Below are positions 36,206-46,175 of a DNA stretch of 64,000 bases, in pieces (positions within the stretch are counted from its first letter, which is position 1; every line of letters starts with the position of its first letter). Under the pieces are notes generated by a model. That model was not told the origin of the DNA, searched no databases, and saw only the letters and a list, made by a program, of their open reading frames with translations. A program made the position numbers and the translations under genes. The DNA is taken from NCBI RefSeq assembly GCF_001411805.1, contig NZ_CP007212.1:3782001-3846000 (forward strand), read 5' to 3'. This DNA comes from Burkholderia plantarii. GTDB lineage: Bacteria > Pseudomonadota > Gammaproteobacteria > Burkholderiales > Burkholderiaceae.

Positions 36206-37813
36206 TCAGTCGACGGTCGGCGGATGTTCGAAGGTATGGAACGGCGCCGGGCTCGGGACCGTCCATTCGAGGCCGATCGCGCCGTCCCAGGGCTTGTCCG
36301 GCGCCTTCTCGAGCCCGCCGCCGCCGCGATAGGCCGGCAGCGCCACCGCGAACAGGAAGTAGACCTGCGCGAGGCCGAAGCCGAACGCGCCGATCGTCGC
36401 GACCTGGTTGAAGTCGGTGAACTGCGCCGGGTAGTCCGCATAGCGGCGCGGCATGCCGGCCAGGCCGACGAAGTGCATCGGGAAGAACGTGACGTTGAAG
36501 AAGATCATCGACGCCCAGAAGTGGATCTTGCCGCGCATCTCGTTGTACATCCAGCCGGTCCATTTCGGCGACCAGTAGTACCAGCCCGAGAACAGCCCGA
36601 ACAGCGAGCCCGCCACCAGCACGTAGTGGAAGTGCGCCACCACGAAGTAGGTGCCGTGGTACTGGATGTCGAGCGGCGCCATCGCCAGCATCAGCCCGGT
36701 CAGCCCGCCGAACGTGAACACGAACAGGAAGCCGATCGCGAACAGCATCGGCGTCTCGAAGCTGAGCGAGCCGCGCCACATGGTGGCGACCCAGTTGAAC
36801 ACCTTCACGCCGGTCGGCACCGCGATCAGCATCGTCGCGTACATGAAGAACAGCTGGCCCGTGACCGGCATGCCGGTCGCGAACATGTGGTGCGCCCAGA
36901 CCATGAACGAGAGGATCGCGATCGACGCGGTGGCGTACACCATCGAGCTGTAGCCGAACAGCGGCTTGCGCGAGAACGCCGGGATCACCTGCGAGACGAT
37001 CCCGAACGCCGGCAGGATCATGATGTAGACCTCGGGGTGGCCGAAGAACCAGAAGATGTGCTGGTACATCACCGGATCGCCGCCGCCCGCCGCGTTGAAG
37101 AACGAGGTGCCGAAGTGGCGGTCGAACAGCACCATCGTGATCGCGCCGGCCAGCACCGGCATCACCGCGATCAGCAGGTAGGCGGTGATCAGCCAGGTCC
37201 ACGCGAACATCGGCATCTTCATCAGCGTCATGCCCGGCGCGCGCATGTTCAGGATCGTCACGACGATGTTGATGCCGCCCATGATCGACGAGGCGCCCAT
37301 CAGGTGGACCGCGAAGATCGCGAAGTCCATGCCCGGCCCCATCTGCGTGGAGAGCGGCGCATACAGCGTCCAGCCCGCCGCGGTCGCGCCGCCCGGCGCG
37401 AAGAACGAGCCGACCAGCAGCACCGCCGCCACCGGCAGCAGCCAGAAGCTGAAGTTGTTCATGCGCGCGAACGCCATGTCCGAGGCGCCGATCTGCAGCG
37501 GCACCATCCAGTTCGCGAAGCCGACGAAGGCCGGCATGATCGCGCCGAACACCATGATCAGGCCATGCATCGTGGTGAGCTGGTTGAAGAACTCGGGACG
37601 CATGATCTGCAGGCCCGGCTCGAACAGCTCGGCGCGGATGCCGAGCGCCATCACGCCGCCCGACAGGAACATCACGAACGAGAACAGCAGGTATAGCGTG
37701 CCGATGTCCTTGTGATTGGTCGCGAACAGCCAGCGGCGCCAGCCGTGCGGTAGCTCGTGCGCATGATCGTCGTGCGCGTGTCCCGCGGTTACGTCGTGTC
37801 CTATGCTAGACAT
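36206..37813 (-). CDS. ctaD: cytochrome c oxidase subunit I (aa3)
   Basis: A 535-residue twelve-helix catalytic subunit with heme a and the heme a3-CuB site. FWFFGHPEVYIMILPAFG contains the His-Tyr crosslink pair, MVWAHHMFATG the CuB His pair, and YFVVAHFHYVLV the heme His ligands near the end. It begins with a His-rich cytoplasmic N terminus. It follows ctaC by 54 nt. Confidence 0.98.
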   Translation of the reverse strand: MSSIGHDVTAGHAHDDHAHELPHGWRRWLFATNHKDIGTLYLLFSFVMFLSGGVMALGIRAELFEPGLQIMRPEFFNQLTTMHGLIMVFGAIMPAFVGFANWMVPLQIGASDMAFARMNNFSFWLLPVAAVLLVGSFFAPGGATAAGWTLYAPLSTQMGPGMDFAIFAVHLMGASSIMGGINIVVTILNMRAPGMTLMKMPMFAWTWLITAYLLIAVMPVLAGAITMVLFDRHFGTSFFNAAGGGDPVMYQHIFWFFGHPEVYIMILPAFGIVSQVIPAFSRKPLFGYSSMVYATASIAILSFMVWAHHMFATGMPVTGQLFFMYATMLIAVPTGVKVFNWVATMWRGSLSFETPMLFAIGFLFVFTFGGLTGLMLAMAPLDIQYHGTYFVVAHFHYVLVAGSLFGLFSGWYYWSPKWTGWMYNEMRGKIHFWASMIFFNVTFFPMHFVGLAGMPRRYADYPAQFTDFNQVATIGAFGFGLAQVYFLFAVALPAYRGGGGLEKAPDKPWDGAIGLEWTVPSPAPFHTFEHPPTVD

Positions 37814-37867
37814 GGATGTCTCCTGATTCTTGTTCCGATGACGTCGACCCAGACGACGAACAACACG

Positions 37868-39481
37868 TCAGGCAGCCGGGCCGATTTCGACACGACGCGC
37901 CGCTTTGGCATCCGCTCCGCCCGTGATCGTCTGCGGCTTCTTCAATACGACCCGGTCCTCGGCGACGCCGGCCGCCTTCAGCGCGTCGCGCACGGCCTGC
38001 GCGCGACGCTTCGCGAGTTCGGCGTTGGCATCGGCCGAACCCGTCGTGTCCGTGAAACCCGACAGCGCGAGCTTCGCGTCCGGATGCGCGCTCGCGTATT
38101 GCGCGGCGGCGTCGAGCGCGGCCTTCGCGTCGGCAGGCAGTTCACTCTTGCCGGTATCGAAATAGACGGCGGCCGGCAGCGCGGCGGACTGGGTGGCGGA
38201 TTGCGCCGCAGCCGGCGCGGAAGCCGCGGCCGCCGCGGTGCCCGAAGCGTCGCCGCCCGATGCCGCCGCCGCGGGCGCCGACGCCTCGACCGCCGGGGCC
38301 GCCGCCTGCGTCGCGCCGCCTTCGGGCAGCTTGCCGTTGCGCGCGTCGGCCACCTGCTTCGGCTGCAGCGCGTCGCCCATGTGGTTGCCCCACGCGTTGC
38401 GCTCGTAGGTGATGACCGAGGCCAGATCGACGTCCGACAGCGAGGCCCAACTCGGCATCGCGCCCTTGCCGCTCAGCACCAGGCTCACGTGCTGCGCGAT
38501 CGGGCCGTTGGCGATCTTGCTGCCGTCGAGCGCCGGGAACGCGCCGAGGCCCTTGCCGTTCGGCTGGTGGCAGACCGCGCAGTTGGCCTTGTAGACGTCC
38601 TCGCCGTGCGCGACCAGCTCGGCGCTGGTCCACACCTTGTTCGGGTCGAGCGTGGCGGCGGCGGCCTTGGCCTTTTCGTCCTTGACCCACTTGTCGTAGT
38701 CGTCGGCCGACAGCACCTGCACCACCACCGGCATGTACGCATGCTCCTTGCCGCACAGCTCGGTGCAGAAGCCGCGATAGGTACCGACCTTCTCGGCCTT
38801 GAACCAGGTGTCGCGCACGAAGCCCGGAATCGCATCCTGCTTCACGCCGAACGCGGGCACGTACCACGAGTGGACCACGTCGTTGGCGGTGGTGATGATG
38901 CGGATCTTTTTATCGACGGGCACCACCAGCGGATGGTCGACTTCCTGCAGATAGGTTTCGCCGATCGGCTGCCTGCCGTTCACTTCGCTGCGCGGCGTGG
39001 TGAGCGTGGAGACGAAGCTGATGCCCTCGCCCGGCCCCTTCACGTAGTCGTAGCCCCACTTCCACTGGTAGCCGGTGACCTTGATCGTGACGTCGGCGTT
39101 GGTGGTGTCCTTCATCGCGACCACCGCCTTGGTGGCGGGCAGCGCCATCAGCACCACGATCACGAACGGCACGATCGTCCAGATAATTTCGACGGTGGTG
39201 CTTTCGTGGAAATTCGCGGCCTTGTGGCCGCGTGATTTGCGATGGGCGAAAACAGAATAGAACATCACGCCGAACACGCCGACGAAGATCACCGTGCAGA
39301 GGATCAGCATCATCGTGTGCAGGTCGTACAGTTCCTGCGCGATCTTCGTGACGGGCGGCTGGAGGTTGATTTCGTTGACGCGGGGGCCGCCTGGACTGTC
39401 GCCGACGGCGAATGCGGCACCGGACGCGATGAGTCCGCTGACGGCCAGCCAACCAGTGAGGGCGCGCTTGATTGTTTTCAT
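37868..39481 (-). CDS. ctaC: cytochrome c oxidase subunit II fused to cytochrome c and OmpA-like domains
   Basis: A 537-residue protein with three parts. The cupredoxin subunit II (residues ~25-265) has two membrane helices and the CuA motif in CTELCGKEHAYMP. A cytochrome c domain (~285-380) has CAVCHQPNGKG and a Met ligand in GKGAMPSW. An Ala/Ser-rich linker leads to an OmpA-like domain (~435-537: VYFDTGKSELPADAKAALD, LALSGFTDTTGSADANAELAKRRAQAVRDAL). The OmpA-like part may bind peptidoglycan and anchor the oxidase; this is inferred. AAGGAA before the ATG at 39481 rules out the longer start at 39505. Confidence 0.95.
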   Translation of the reverse strand: MKTIKRALTGWLAVSGLIASGAAFAVGDSPGGPRVNEINLQPPVTKIAQELYDLHTMMLILCTVIFVGVFGVMFYSVFAHRKSRGHKAANFHESTTVEIIWTIVPFVIVVLMALPATKAVVAMKDTTNADVTIKVTGYQWKWGYDYVKGPGEGISFVSTLTTPRSEVNGRQPIGETYLQEVDHPLVVPVDKKIRIITTANDVVHSWYVPAFGVKQDAIPGFVRDTWFKAEKVGTYRGFCTELCGKEHAYMPVVVQVLSADDYDKWVKDEKAKAAAATLDPNKVWTSAELVAHGEDVYKANCAVCHQPNGKGLGAFPALDGSKIANGPIAQHVSLVLSGKGAMPSWASLSDVDLASVITYERNAWGNHMGDALQPKQVADARNGKLPEGGATQAAAPAVEASAPAAAASGGDASGTAAAAASAPAAAQSATQSAALPAAVYFDTGKSELPADAKAALDAAAQYASAHPDAKLALSGFTDTTGSADANAELAKRRAQAVRDALKAAGVAEDRVVLKKPQTITGGADAKAARRVEIGPAA

Positions 39482-39548
39482 GGCTTCCTTACCCAAAATT
39501 GTCATTCCTACCCTCCCCGCCGTCGGCGGTACGCCGCGGCCGCCTCGA

Positions 39549-40025
39549 TCAGCCGCAGCGCATCAGCGACGCGCGCAGTTCACGAGCGAACTGGGCGCGC
39601 CGGTACTGCGCGAGATGCTGCCCGACCACGACGCTCCGCCCCCGGCACACGACCCGCACCGGATCGCGCGGCGACGCGCCGGGCTCGACCCGCACCCAGC
39701 GCGGGTTGAACTCGAAGCACGTCAGCCGTTCCGCACTCATCTGCTCGATCAGGAGCCGATGAGGAAACAGCCTGATACGTTCGTAATCGACTGCGTGGCG
39801 TGCATACATCGTGAATGCAACGCCGACTGCCAGTAACTCGACACCGGTAAACGGCAGCACGAGCCAGGCACCGCGCCACGACAGCAGCGCGGCGATCGCA
39901 AGCGAGAAAGCGGCCAGCGATGCGTAGCACGCAACGAACTGGCGCGGCGACACCGAACAGTTGCGTTTGATGAGCCAGTCCATCAGGACTGTTTCGGTGT
40001 CCGTGAAACCCATCGTTCCATCCAT
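39549..40025 (-). CDS. DUF2244 inner-membrane protein
   Basis: A 158-residue protein with two adjacent helices (about 33-75: FVACYASLAAFSLAIAALLSW and LPFTGVELLAVGVAFTMY) and a C-terminal cytoplasmic domain with FEFNPRWVRVE. It matches DUF2244. GAGAGG lies 5 nt before ATG 40025. It is the gene upstream of the oxidase operon; function unknown. Confidence 0.85.
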   Translation of the reverse strand: MDGTMGFTDTETVLMDWLIKRNCSVSPRQFVACYASLAAFSLAIAALLSWRGAWLVLPFTGVELLAVGVAFTMYARHAVDYERIRLFPHRLLIEQMSAERLTCFEFNPRWVRVEPGASPRDPVRVVCRGRSVVVGQHLAQYRRAQFARELRASLMRCG

Positions 40026-40260
40026 CGCTGCCTCTCGCAATCGGCATCGAAGCTGGCCCGAACCGGGCCTGCCGACCTGTATTGTAGGACGCGTGCAGGA
40101 CGGCAAACTGACGCATTATAGGCGCGAACATACGCATCTACAAGCAAACGCCCGTTGCCCGCAAACCCAAGCGGGGCAAGCGTTTCAGCCATTCTAGAAG
40201 GTTTTTCTGAGACGTTTTCGACTGCTAATTTCAAGCATAACGAAATCCCTCTTTACCGAC

Positions 40261-41232
40261 TCAGAGATTCTTGGGACGACCTCTGCCGATGTCCTCGATG
40301 CGCACGATGCCGTGGCCGTCGGCGGTGGTACGCGGCACCGCCTTCCACGCGTGGCCGTAGATCACTTCGAACGTCAGCGCGATCGTGCCGTCGTCGCGAC
40401 GGCGCGCCTCGAGCGCTTCGCTCAGCGCGCGCCGCGTGCGAGCCGACAGGCGTTCGCCGCCGTCGCGCGCGAACGGATAGGCGCCCCACCGCCGCACGTC
40501 CGCGAGCAGCGATTCCGGCGACTGGTAGGTGACGGTCAGCCGTTCCTGGTCCATGACCGGAATCTCGAATCCGCTCTCGACGAGCATGTCGCCGAGATCG
40601 TGCATGTCTACGAAGTCGATCACGTGTGGGCGCGGCGCGCAATCGGTAACGGCCTCAGCATCGGCATAGGCGGCACGCAATTCGCGCAGCGTGTCGGGGC
40701 CGAACGTGCTGAACATCAGCAGCCCGTTTACTCGCAGCACGCGCTGCCATTCGGGAAACACCCGGTCCGGGCGCGAATGCCAGTGCAGCGCGAGATTCGA
40801 CCACACGAAGTCGAACGCGCCGCCCGCGAACGGCAGGGCCGAGAAGTCGGCCTGCGCGAGACGCGGGCCGCGCTGGCCCAGCGCCTTCGACAGCGCCGAG
40901 GGCAGGAAGCGGCGCCAGTTGGTGTCGGGCGCTTCGCGCGACGCGGCGCGCGCGAGCATCGCCGCCGACAGGTCGACGCCGTACACGGGCGCTCCGGGAA
41001 AGCGCGTGCGCAGCGCGGGCAGGTCGTCGCCGATGCCGCAGCCGGCGTCGAGCACGCCCGCCGGATTGACCTTGATGTAGTCGAGACGCTCGCCCATGCG
41101 CTGCGCGATTTCGCGCGGCAGGAAAGCGACCGCGTCGAACGCGGCGGCACGGCGATCGAAGATCCGCCGCAGATGTCGGGGATCGTTGGCCGGACGGCCA
41201 GAAGGTGCGGGAACGGAGGACATGTCGGGCAA
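40261..41232 (-). CDS. BioC-like SAM-dependent methyltransferase
   Basis: A 323-residue class I methyltransferase. VLDAGCGIGDDLPALR is the SAM-binding motif I, YGVDLSAAML motif II, DFSALPFAGGAFDFVWSNLALHW motif III/IV, and LLMFSTFGPDTLRELR matches BioC, the malonyl-ACP O-methyltransferase of biotin synthesis. No biotin genes are adjacent, so the substrate is open; quinone or other methylation is possible. Met4 is an alternative start. Divergent from comF. Confidence 0.8.
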   Translation of the reverse strand: MPDMSSVPAPSGRPANDPRHLRRIFDRRAAAFDAVAFLPREIAQRMGERLDYIKVNPAGVLDAGCGIGDDLPALRTRFPGAPVYGVDLSAAMLARAASREAPDTNWRRFLPSALSKALGQRGPRLAQADFSALPFAGGAFDFVWSNLALHWHSRPDRVFPEWQRVLRVNGLLMFSTFGPDTLRELRAAYADAEAVTDCAPRPHVIDFVDMHDLGDMLVESGFEIPVMDQERLTVTYQSPESLLADVRRWGAYPFARDGGERLSARTRRALSEALEARRRDDGTIALTFEVIYGHAWKAVPRTTADGHGIVRIEDIGRGRPKNL

Positions 41233-41304
41233 ACTGGCGAAGTGCCCGAAGTATACTCGCTCGCTTCGCGGGCTTCAGCGCGGGCGGCACTCGCGGAGGA
41301 ACCG

Positions 41305-42132
41305 ATGTCGATTGCCGGCGTATTGCGTCGCAACAAACGAATCGCATGCTGCACAGCGGGATGGCGCGGCCTGTTCGCGCACGTCGCGGCGCTGGCGCTG
41401 CCCGGTCTCTGCGCGCTGTGTGGCAACTCGTGCAACAACATATGCGGCAATTCGCCACGCAACGTGTTGTGCAGCGCGTGCGACGACGCGTACTGGAACG
41501 AAACGCGGCTGCGCTGCGTGCAATGCGCACTGCCGCTGTCCGCATTTCGTTCGCGGCATGCGCGCCGCGGCGGCTATCGCTGCGCCGCGTGCCGCCACGC
41601 GCCGCCGCCGTTCGACGCGACGTTCGCGCTGGCCGATTACCGCCCGCCGCTCGCGAGCCTCGTGCTGGACCTGAAGTTCCGTGCGCGGCTCGCGCTGGGC
41701 GGGCTGTTCGCCGAGCGGCTCGCGCGCGCGGTACACGACAGGCCGGCAGCGCATGGCACCGCGCAGGCCGACGCGCGGCCCGACCTGATCGCGCCGGTGC
41801 CGCTCGCGCGGCGGCGGCTGGTCGAACGCGGCTACAACCAGGCCTGGGCGATCGCACGGCCGCTCGCACGCGCGCTCGAGGTGCATGCCGAGCCGGCGCT
41901 GCTGGCGCGCACGCTCCATACCGCGCCGCAAACGCGGCTCGACGCGGCGGCGCGGCGCGCGAACGTGGCGCACGCGTTCGTCGTGACGCGCGACGTGTCC
42001 GGGCTGCACGTGGGCCTCGTCGACGACGTGATGACCTCGGGCGCGACGCTCGCGGCGCTCGCCGTGTTGCTCAAGCAGGCGGGCGCGCGGCGCGTGACGA
42101 ACTACGTCGCGCTGCGCACCGCGCGCGATTGA
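41305..42132 (+). CDS. comF: ComF-family phosphoribosyltransferase-like protein
   Basis: A 275-residue ComF/GntX protein tied to DNA uptake and natural competence in some bacteria. The N-terminal zinc-finger region has CALCGNSC, CSAC, CVQC and CAAC pairs. The phosphoribosyltransferase fold follows with LVERGYNQAWAIARPLA and the PRPP loop VGLVDDVMTSGATL. GGAGGA 4 nt before the ATG marks the start, although the frame is open further upstream. comM lies ~16 kb away; no shared regulation is evident. Confidence 0.9.
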   Translation: MSIAGVLRRNKRIACCTAGWRGLFAHVAALALPGLCALCGNSCNNICGNSPRNVLCSACDDAYWNETRLRCVQCALPLSAFRSRHARRGGYRCAACRHAPPPFDATFALADYRPPLASLVLDLKFRARLALGGLFAERLARAVHDRPAAHGTAQADARPDLIAPVPLARRRLVERGYNQAWAIARPLARALEVHAEPALLARTLHTAPQTRLDAAARRANVAHAFVVTRDVSGLHVGLVDDVMTSGATLAALAVLLKQAGARRVTNYVALRTARD

Positions 42133-42285
42133 AACGCACGGGCGGAAACGGTGATCTCGGCATCGGCCCAGGCAGGCGGCAGCGAAGGCAGGATCAAGGC
42201 AACATCGAAGGCAGCGGGAGCCCGGCCGCGGCAACGCCCGGCAGTTCCGCGCCAGGTTTCACGCATTCATGAACCGGAAACGAAC

Positions 42286-42756
42286 ATGTTCAACGTCGTA
42301 CTCGTCGAACCCGAAATCCCGCCGAACACCGGCAACGTGATCCGCCTCTGCGCCAATACCGGCGCGCGGCTGCATCTGATCGAACCGCTCGGCTTCCCGC
42401 TCGAGGACGCGAAGCTGCGCCGCGCAGGGCTCGACTATCACGAATACGCGCGAATGCAGGTGCATCGCGACTGGGATGCGTTCCTCGCCGCCGAGCAGCC
42501 TGACCCGGCGCGGATGTTCGCGTTCACGACGCGCGGCTCGGGGCGCTTCCACGATCGCGCGTTCACGCCGGGCGACTGGTTCGTGTTCGGCGCCGAGACG
42601 CGCGGCCTCAGCGAGACGATGCTCGCGCGCTTCCCGAACGAGCAGCGCGTGCGGCTGCCGATGCGGCCCGACAACCGCAGTCTCAATCTGTCGAACACGG
42701 TGGCCGTGGTGGTGTTCGAGGCCTGGCGCCAGGCCGGCTTCGAAGGGGGCGAATGA
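42286..42756 (+). CDS. trmL: tRNA (cytidine(34)-2'-O)-methyltransferase
   Basis: A 156-residue SPOUT methyltransferase that methylates the wobble base of tRNA-Leu. VEPEIPPNTGNVIRLCANTG opens the protein. FVFGAETRGLSE and RLPMRPDNRSLNLSNTVAVVVFE make the knotted SAM site. The start at 42286 is set by homology; the open frame continues upstream without family sequence. Confidence 0.95.
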   Translation: MFNVVLVEPEIPPNTGNVIRLCANTGARLHLIEPLGFPLEDAKLRRAGLDYHEYARMQVHRDWDAFLAAEQPDPARMFAFTTRGSGRFHDRAFTPGDWFVFGAETRGLSETMLARFPNEQRVRLPMRPDNRSLNLSNTVAVVVFEAWRQAGFEGGE

Positions 42757-42839
42757 GACGAGGCGGGGCGACCGAACGAAATGAGCGGCGACCGGCGCCC
42801 CGCGCCGGTCGCCGCGGGGCGAGACGCGGAAAAGCCACC

Positions 42840-43361
42840 TCAGAGCCTCGCCAGTTCGCGCCGGTAGTGTTCGAGCAGATCTTCGGCGAAGCAGGCGAAC
42901 ACGATGCGCGTGAAGCCGGCGCCGGGCAGCATCGACACCACGGTGCTGACGGCGATCGTGGTGGCCGCCTCGGGCGGGAACCGGTAGACGCCGCAACTGA
43001 TCGCCGGGAACGCCACCGACGCGCAGCCGGCCGCCGCCGCCACTTCGAGCGAGCGCCGGTAGCACGACGCGAGCTGCTCCGCCTCGCCCGACATGCCGCC
43101 ATGCCAGACCGGCCCGACCGTATGGATCACGTGCCGCGCCGGCAGCAGGTAGCCGTGCGTGAGCTTCGCGTCGCCGGTCGCGCAGCCGCCTAGCGTGCGG
43201 CACTCGGCCAGCAGGTCCGGCCCCGCCGCGCGGTGGATCGCGCCGTCCACGCCGCCGCCGCCGAGCAGCGATTCGTTCGCCGCGTTGACGATCGCGTCGA
43301 GCGCGAGCGTCGTGATGTCGACGACGCGCGCCTCGACACGGGTCGAATCGATCATGAGCAT
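42840..43361 (-). CDS. macrodomain protein (O-acetyl-ADP-ribose deacetylase type)
   Basis: A 173-residue macrodomain. [33 protein letters not shown] is the ADP-ribose loop, with the conserved Asn/Asp. [33 protein letters not shown] and IVFACF complete the fold. It likely hydrolyses O-acetyl-ADP-ribose or mono-ADP-ribose. GAGGT 4 nt upstream supports the start at MLMIDS. Confidence 0.93.
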   Translation of the reverse strand: MLMIDSTRVEARVVDITTLALDAIVNAANESLLGGGGVDGAIHRAAGPDLLAECRTLGGCATGDAKLTHGYLLPARHVIHTVGPVWHGGMSGEAEQLASCYRRSLEVAAAAGCASVAFPAISCGVYRFPPEAATTIAVSTVVSMLPGAGFTRIVFACFAEDLLEHYRRELARL

Positions 43362-43729
43362 GCTGACCTCACCGGCAATCGCGATAGCGCCAAGCGTAGA
43401 CGCGATGCCGGCGCGGCGCCAGCCACGTCTTCGCGGCCCGGAGCGGTGCGCGGCATGGCACGCGCGGCGAGACCGCGAGGCATCGAGGCGGGCGGCGGCG
43501 GATTGCCGACAGATTAGCCGACAAAGCCGGCCATTTGAGGAAACAAGAGAGAAATTCGCCGGCGCCGGCGTGACGGGCACGACCGGCGCGGCGATCGGCC
43601 GGCATCGCCCGTGCCCGGCAGGCAGCGCCGGCGCGAGCGCCTAGGGCCGCGCCTCGACGAGGACAAGCCGCCGGCAAGCGCGAAGCAGCGCCCCCGCTCA
43701 ACCGGAATCAACCGTCAGCGAGCAAGCAC
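43362..43729. other. gene-free gap between the macrodomain gene and gpsA
   Basis: No supported gene. It holds a bulged inverted repeat at 43575-43616 (GGGCACG ... GGCGAT ... ATCGCC-CGTGCCC), possibly ending the gpsA transcript but without a T tract, and presumably the macrodomain promoter. Confidence 0.5.
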
Positions 43730-44728
43730 TCACTCCGCCTTGGCGTCGCGGCGCAGCAGCTCGTTGACGGCCTCGCGCGGTGCGACGCCGTCGAACAGCA
43801 CGCCGCAGACGGCCTCGGTGATCGGCATGTCGATGCCGTGGGCGCGGGCGATCGCCAGCACCGCGCGCGCGCAGCGCACGCCCTCGGCCACATGTCCGAG
43901 CGCGCCGAGGATCTCGTCGAGCGAGCGCCCCTCGGCCAGTTGCAGTCCCACCTTGCGGTTGCGCGACAGGTCGCCGGTGGCGGTCAGGATCAGATCGCCC
44001 AAGCCGGCGAGCCCCGTGAACGTCTCCGCACGCCCGCCCAGCGCCACGCCGAGCCGCGACATCTCGGCCAGCCCGCGCGTGATCAGCGCCGCGCGCGAAT
44101 TGAGGCCGAGGCCGAGTCCGTCGCCGATGCCGGTCGCGATCGCAAGCACGTTCTTGACCGCACCGCCCACCTCGACGCCGATCACGTCGTCGCCGGTATA
44201 GATCCGCATCGCGCCGTGGTGAAACGCAGCCAGCGTGAGGTCGCGGCAGGCCGCCGACGCGCTCGCGACGGTCAGCGCCACCGGCAGCCCCTGCGCCACC
44301 TCGCGTGCGAAACTCGGCCCGGACAGCACGCCGTGGCTCGCGTGGCCGGGCAGCGCCTCGGCGATCACCTGATGCGGCATCTGCTCCGTCTCGGCCTCGA
44401 AGCCCTTGCAGATCCACAGCAGGTGCGCGGGCACGCAGCCCGCCTCGAGCATCGCCGCGCAGAGCGCGCGCAGCCCGGCCACCGGCGCGCCGATCACGCA
44501 CAGCGCGTCGTCGGCCGCCGCGTGCGCGAGCGCGGCCGGCAGCGCCGGCTCGCAGCGCAGCGCGGCGGGCAGCGGCACGCCGGGCAGGTAGCGGGGGTTT
44601 TCGTGACGGGCCTCGAGCCCGGAGAGGAGCGCGCGATCGCGCGCCCAGAGCAGCGTATCGTGCCGCGCGGCCAGATGCGCGGCGAGCGCGGTGCCCCATG
44701 CACCGGCGCCGAGAACAGCGACTTTCAT
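43730..44728 (-). CDS. gpsA: glycerol-3-phosphate dehydrogenase [NAD(P)+]
   Basis: A 332-residue enzyme reducing dihydroxyacetone phosphate to sn-glycerol-3-phosphate for phospholipid synthesis. [14 protein letters not shown] is the dinucleotide site; [42 protein letters not shown] with the catalytic Lys, and [14 protein letters not shown] are diagnostic. ATG 44728 is chosen; an in-frame GTG at 44737 is possible. It follows secB by 26 nt, a common pairing. Confidence 0.97.
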   Translation of the reverse strand: MKVAVLGAGAWGTALAAHLAARHDTLLWARDRALLSGLEARHENPRYLPGVPLPAALRCEPALPAALAHAAADDALCVIGAPVAGLRALCAAMLEAGCVPAHLLWICKGFEAETEQMPHQVIAEALPGHASHGVLSGPSFAREVAQGLPVALTVASASAACRDLTLAAFHHGAMRIYTGDDVIGVEVGGAVKNVLAIATGIGDGLGLGLNSRAALITRGLAEMSRLGVALGGRAETFTGLAGLGDLILTATGDLSRNRKVGLQLAEGRSLDEILGALGHVAEGVRCARAVLAIARAHGIDMPITEAVCGVLFDGVAPREAVNELLRRDAKAE

Positions 44729-44754
44729 ACCCAGCACCGGTTCGCGGGACGCGC

Positions 44755-45240
44755 TCAGTTCAGCGTCGTGCCGTTCGGTGCGCCGTTGGCGGCGCCGGCC
44801 TGTTGCTGCTGGATCTGCGCGAGGCGTTGCTCGTAGAGCGCCTGGAAGTTGATCTCCGCCAGGTGGATCGGCGGGAAGCCCGCACGCGTGATCGCGTCGG
44901 CGATGTTCGAGCGCAGGTACGGGAACAGGATCGTCGGGCAGGCGATGCCGACGAGCGGATCGAGCTGCTCGTCCGGAATGTTGCGGATGTCGAAGATGCC
45001 GGCCTGCTTGGCTTCGATCAGGAACGCGACCTTGTCCTTGACCTTCGCCGTCACGGTACCCGAGACGACGACTTCATACACGCTTTCGGCCAGACGTTCG
45101 GCCTTCACGTCGACTTCCACCTCAACCGACGGCATGTCCTGTTCGAGGAAGATCGCCGGCGAATTCGGCTGCTCGAGCGAGAGGTCCTTCAGGTAGATGC
45201 GCTGGATGTTGAAGAACGGCTGGTTTTCGACGTCGGACAT
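44755..45240 (-). CDS. secB: protein-export chaperone SecB
   Basis: A 161-residue homotetrameric chaperone that keeps preproteins unfolded and hands them to Sec[27 protein letters not shown] at the N terminus, [32 protein letters not shown] in the middle and [22 protein letters not shown] near the end are near-identical to known SecB. In the grxC-secB-gpsA order seen across proteobacteria. Confidence 0.98.
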   Translation of the reverse strand: MSDVENQPFFNIQRIYLKDLSLEQPNSPAIFLEQDMPSVEVEVDVKAERLAESVYEVVVSGTVTAKVKDKVAFLIEAKQAGIFDIRNIPDEQLDPLVGIACPTILFPYLRSNIADAITRAGFPPIHLAEINFQALYEQRLAQIQQQQAGAANGAPNGTTLN

Positions 45241-45359
45241 GTTGGCTCCCTAGAAATGGTATGAAGGCGACCGGCTTCCTCCGGCCACCCGGTTGTTGTG
45301 TCGTGCAAGCGGGGCACGTGGCCCTCCCGGCGCCCGGGAAGGCGGTCATTCTGCCGGAA

Positions 45360-45620
45360 TCAGGCCGCTTCCAGAAGCGGCAGCAGGCCACCTTCGCGAT
45401 CCAGCTTCGACAGGTCATCGTAGCCGCCCACGTGCGTCTCGCCGATGTAGACCTGCGGCACGGTACGGCGGCCGGTGCGTTCCATCATCTCGGCGCGCCG
45501 CGACGGATCCTTGTCGATCAGCACCTTCTCGATCTGCTCGACGCCGCGCTGCTTGAGCAGGCGCTCGGCCATCATGCAATACGGGCAGACCTGCGTGCTG
45601 TACATGACCACTTTGTTCAC
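45360..45620 (-). CDS. grxC: glutaredoxin 3
   Basis: An 86-residue glutaredoxin with the dithiol site CPYC in VVMYSTQVCPYCMM, the TVPQVYIGETHVGGYDDL glutathione-binding region and typical length. It starts with GTG, overlapping the rhodanese stop as GTGA, and AAGGAG lies 7 nt before it, which decides the start over the internal ATG. Confidence 0.95.
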   Translation of the reverse strand: MNKVVMYSTQVCPYCMMAERLLKQRGVEQIEKVLIDKDPSRRAEMMERTGRRTVPQVYIGETHVGGYDDLSKLDREGGLLPLLEAA

Positions 45621-46039
45621 TTCGCCACTCCTTGTTTGACGACCGGCATGCCGGCCTTCTGCCAGGCGGCCAGGCCGCCCTGCAGCACATGAACCTCGCC
45701 GTAGCCGGCTTCGCGCACGACCTTGGCCGCCTTGTTCGACTGTTGTCCGTTCTGGCAGACCAGCAGCACCGGGGCGCTCTTGTTCTTGGCGACCTGGCCG
45801 AGCTTGCCGGCGAGTTCGGAGAATTCGACCGAGCGCGCCGCGGGCAGGTGGCCCGCGCCGTATTCGGCGGCCGGGCGCAGATCGATCACGATCGCGTTGC
45901 GCCGGTTGATCAGTTGGGTCGCCTCGCCGGTCGACAGGCCGCCGCTGCCGCGACGCAGCGTCGGGAAGACCAGCATGCCGCCCGAGACGAGCAGGATCGC
46001 GATGAGCGCAAGGTTCGTGTAATCGGTAAAGAACGTCAC
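45617..46039 (-). CDS. membrane-anchored rhodanese-like protein
   Basis: A 140-residue protein with one N-terminal helix (LALIAILLVSGGMLVFPTL) and a rhodanese domain whose active-site loop is VCQNGQQSNKAA, with the catalytic Cys present. Sulfur transfer or redox handling is likely; substrate unknown. Overlaps grxC by 4 nt, which suggests a joint thiol/sulfur role. Confidence 0.92.
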   Translation of the reverse strand: MTFFTDYTNLALIAILLVSGGMLVFPTLRRGSGGLSTGEATQLINRRNAIVIDLRPAAEYGAGHLPAARSVEFSELAGKLGQVAKNKSAPVLLVCQNGQQSNKAAKVVREAGYGEVHVLQGGLAAWQKAGMPVVKQGVAK

Positions 46040-46175
46040 GGAGAATCCGCCGCAAAAAGAGAAATCGAAAAGGACAATCGCGCCATTATAAAATATCCGT
46101 CTGTCGCGATGGCGCCGCCGCTTCCGGAAGGCGTCGCCCGCCGCTTCGCTTCCTCACTACCGACCGCAAGCAACC

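Noticed and set aside
40145..40186. An imperfect AAACGC/GCGTTT hairpin between the DUF2244 and methyltransferase genes
   Set aside because: Several mismatches and no T tract; not strong enough to call a terminator.
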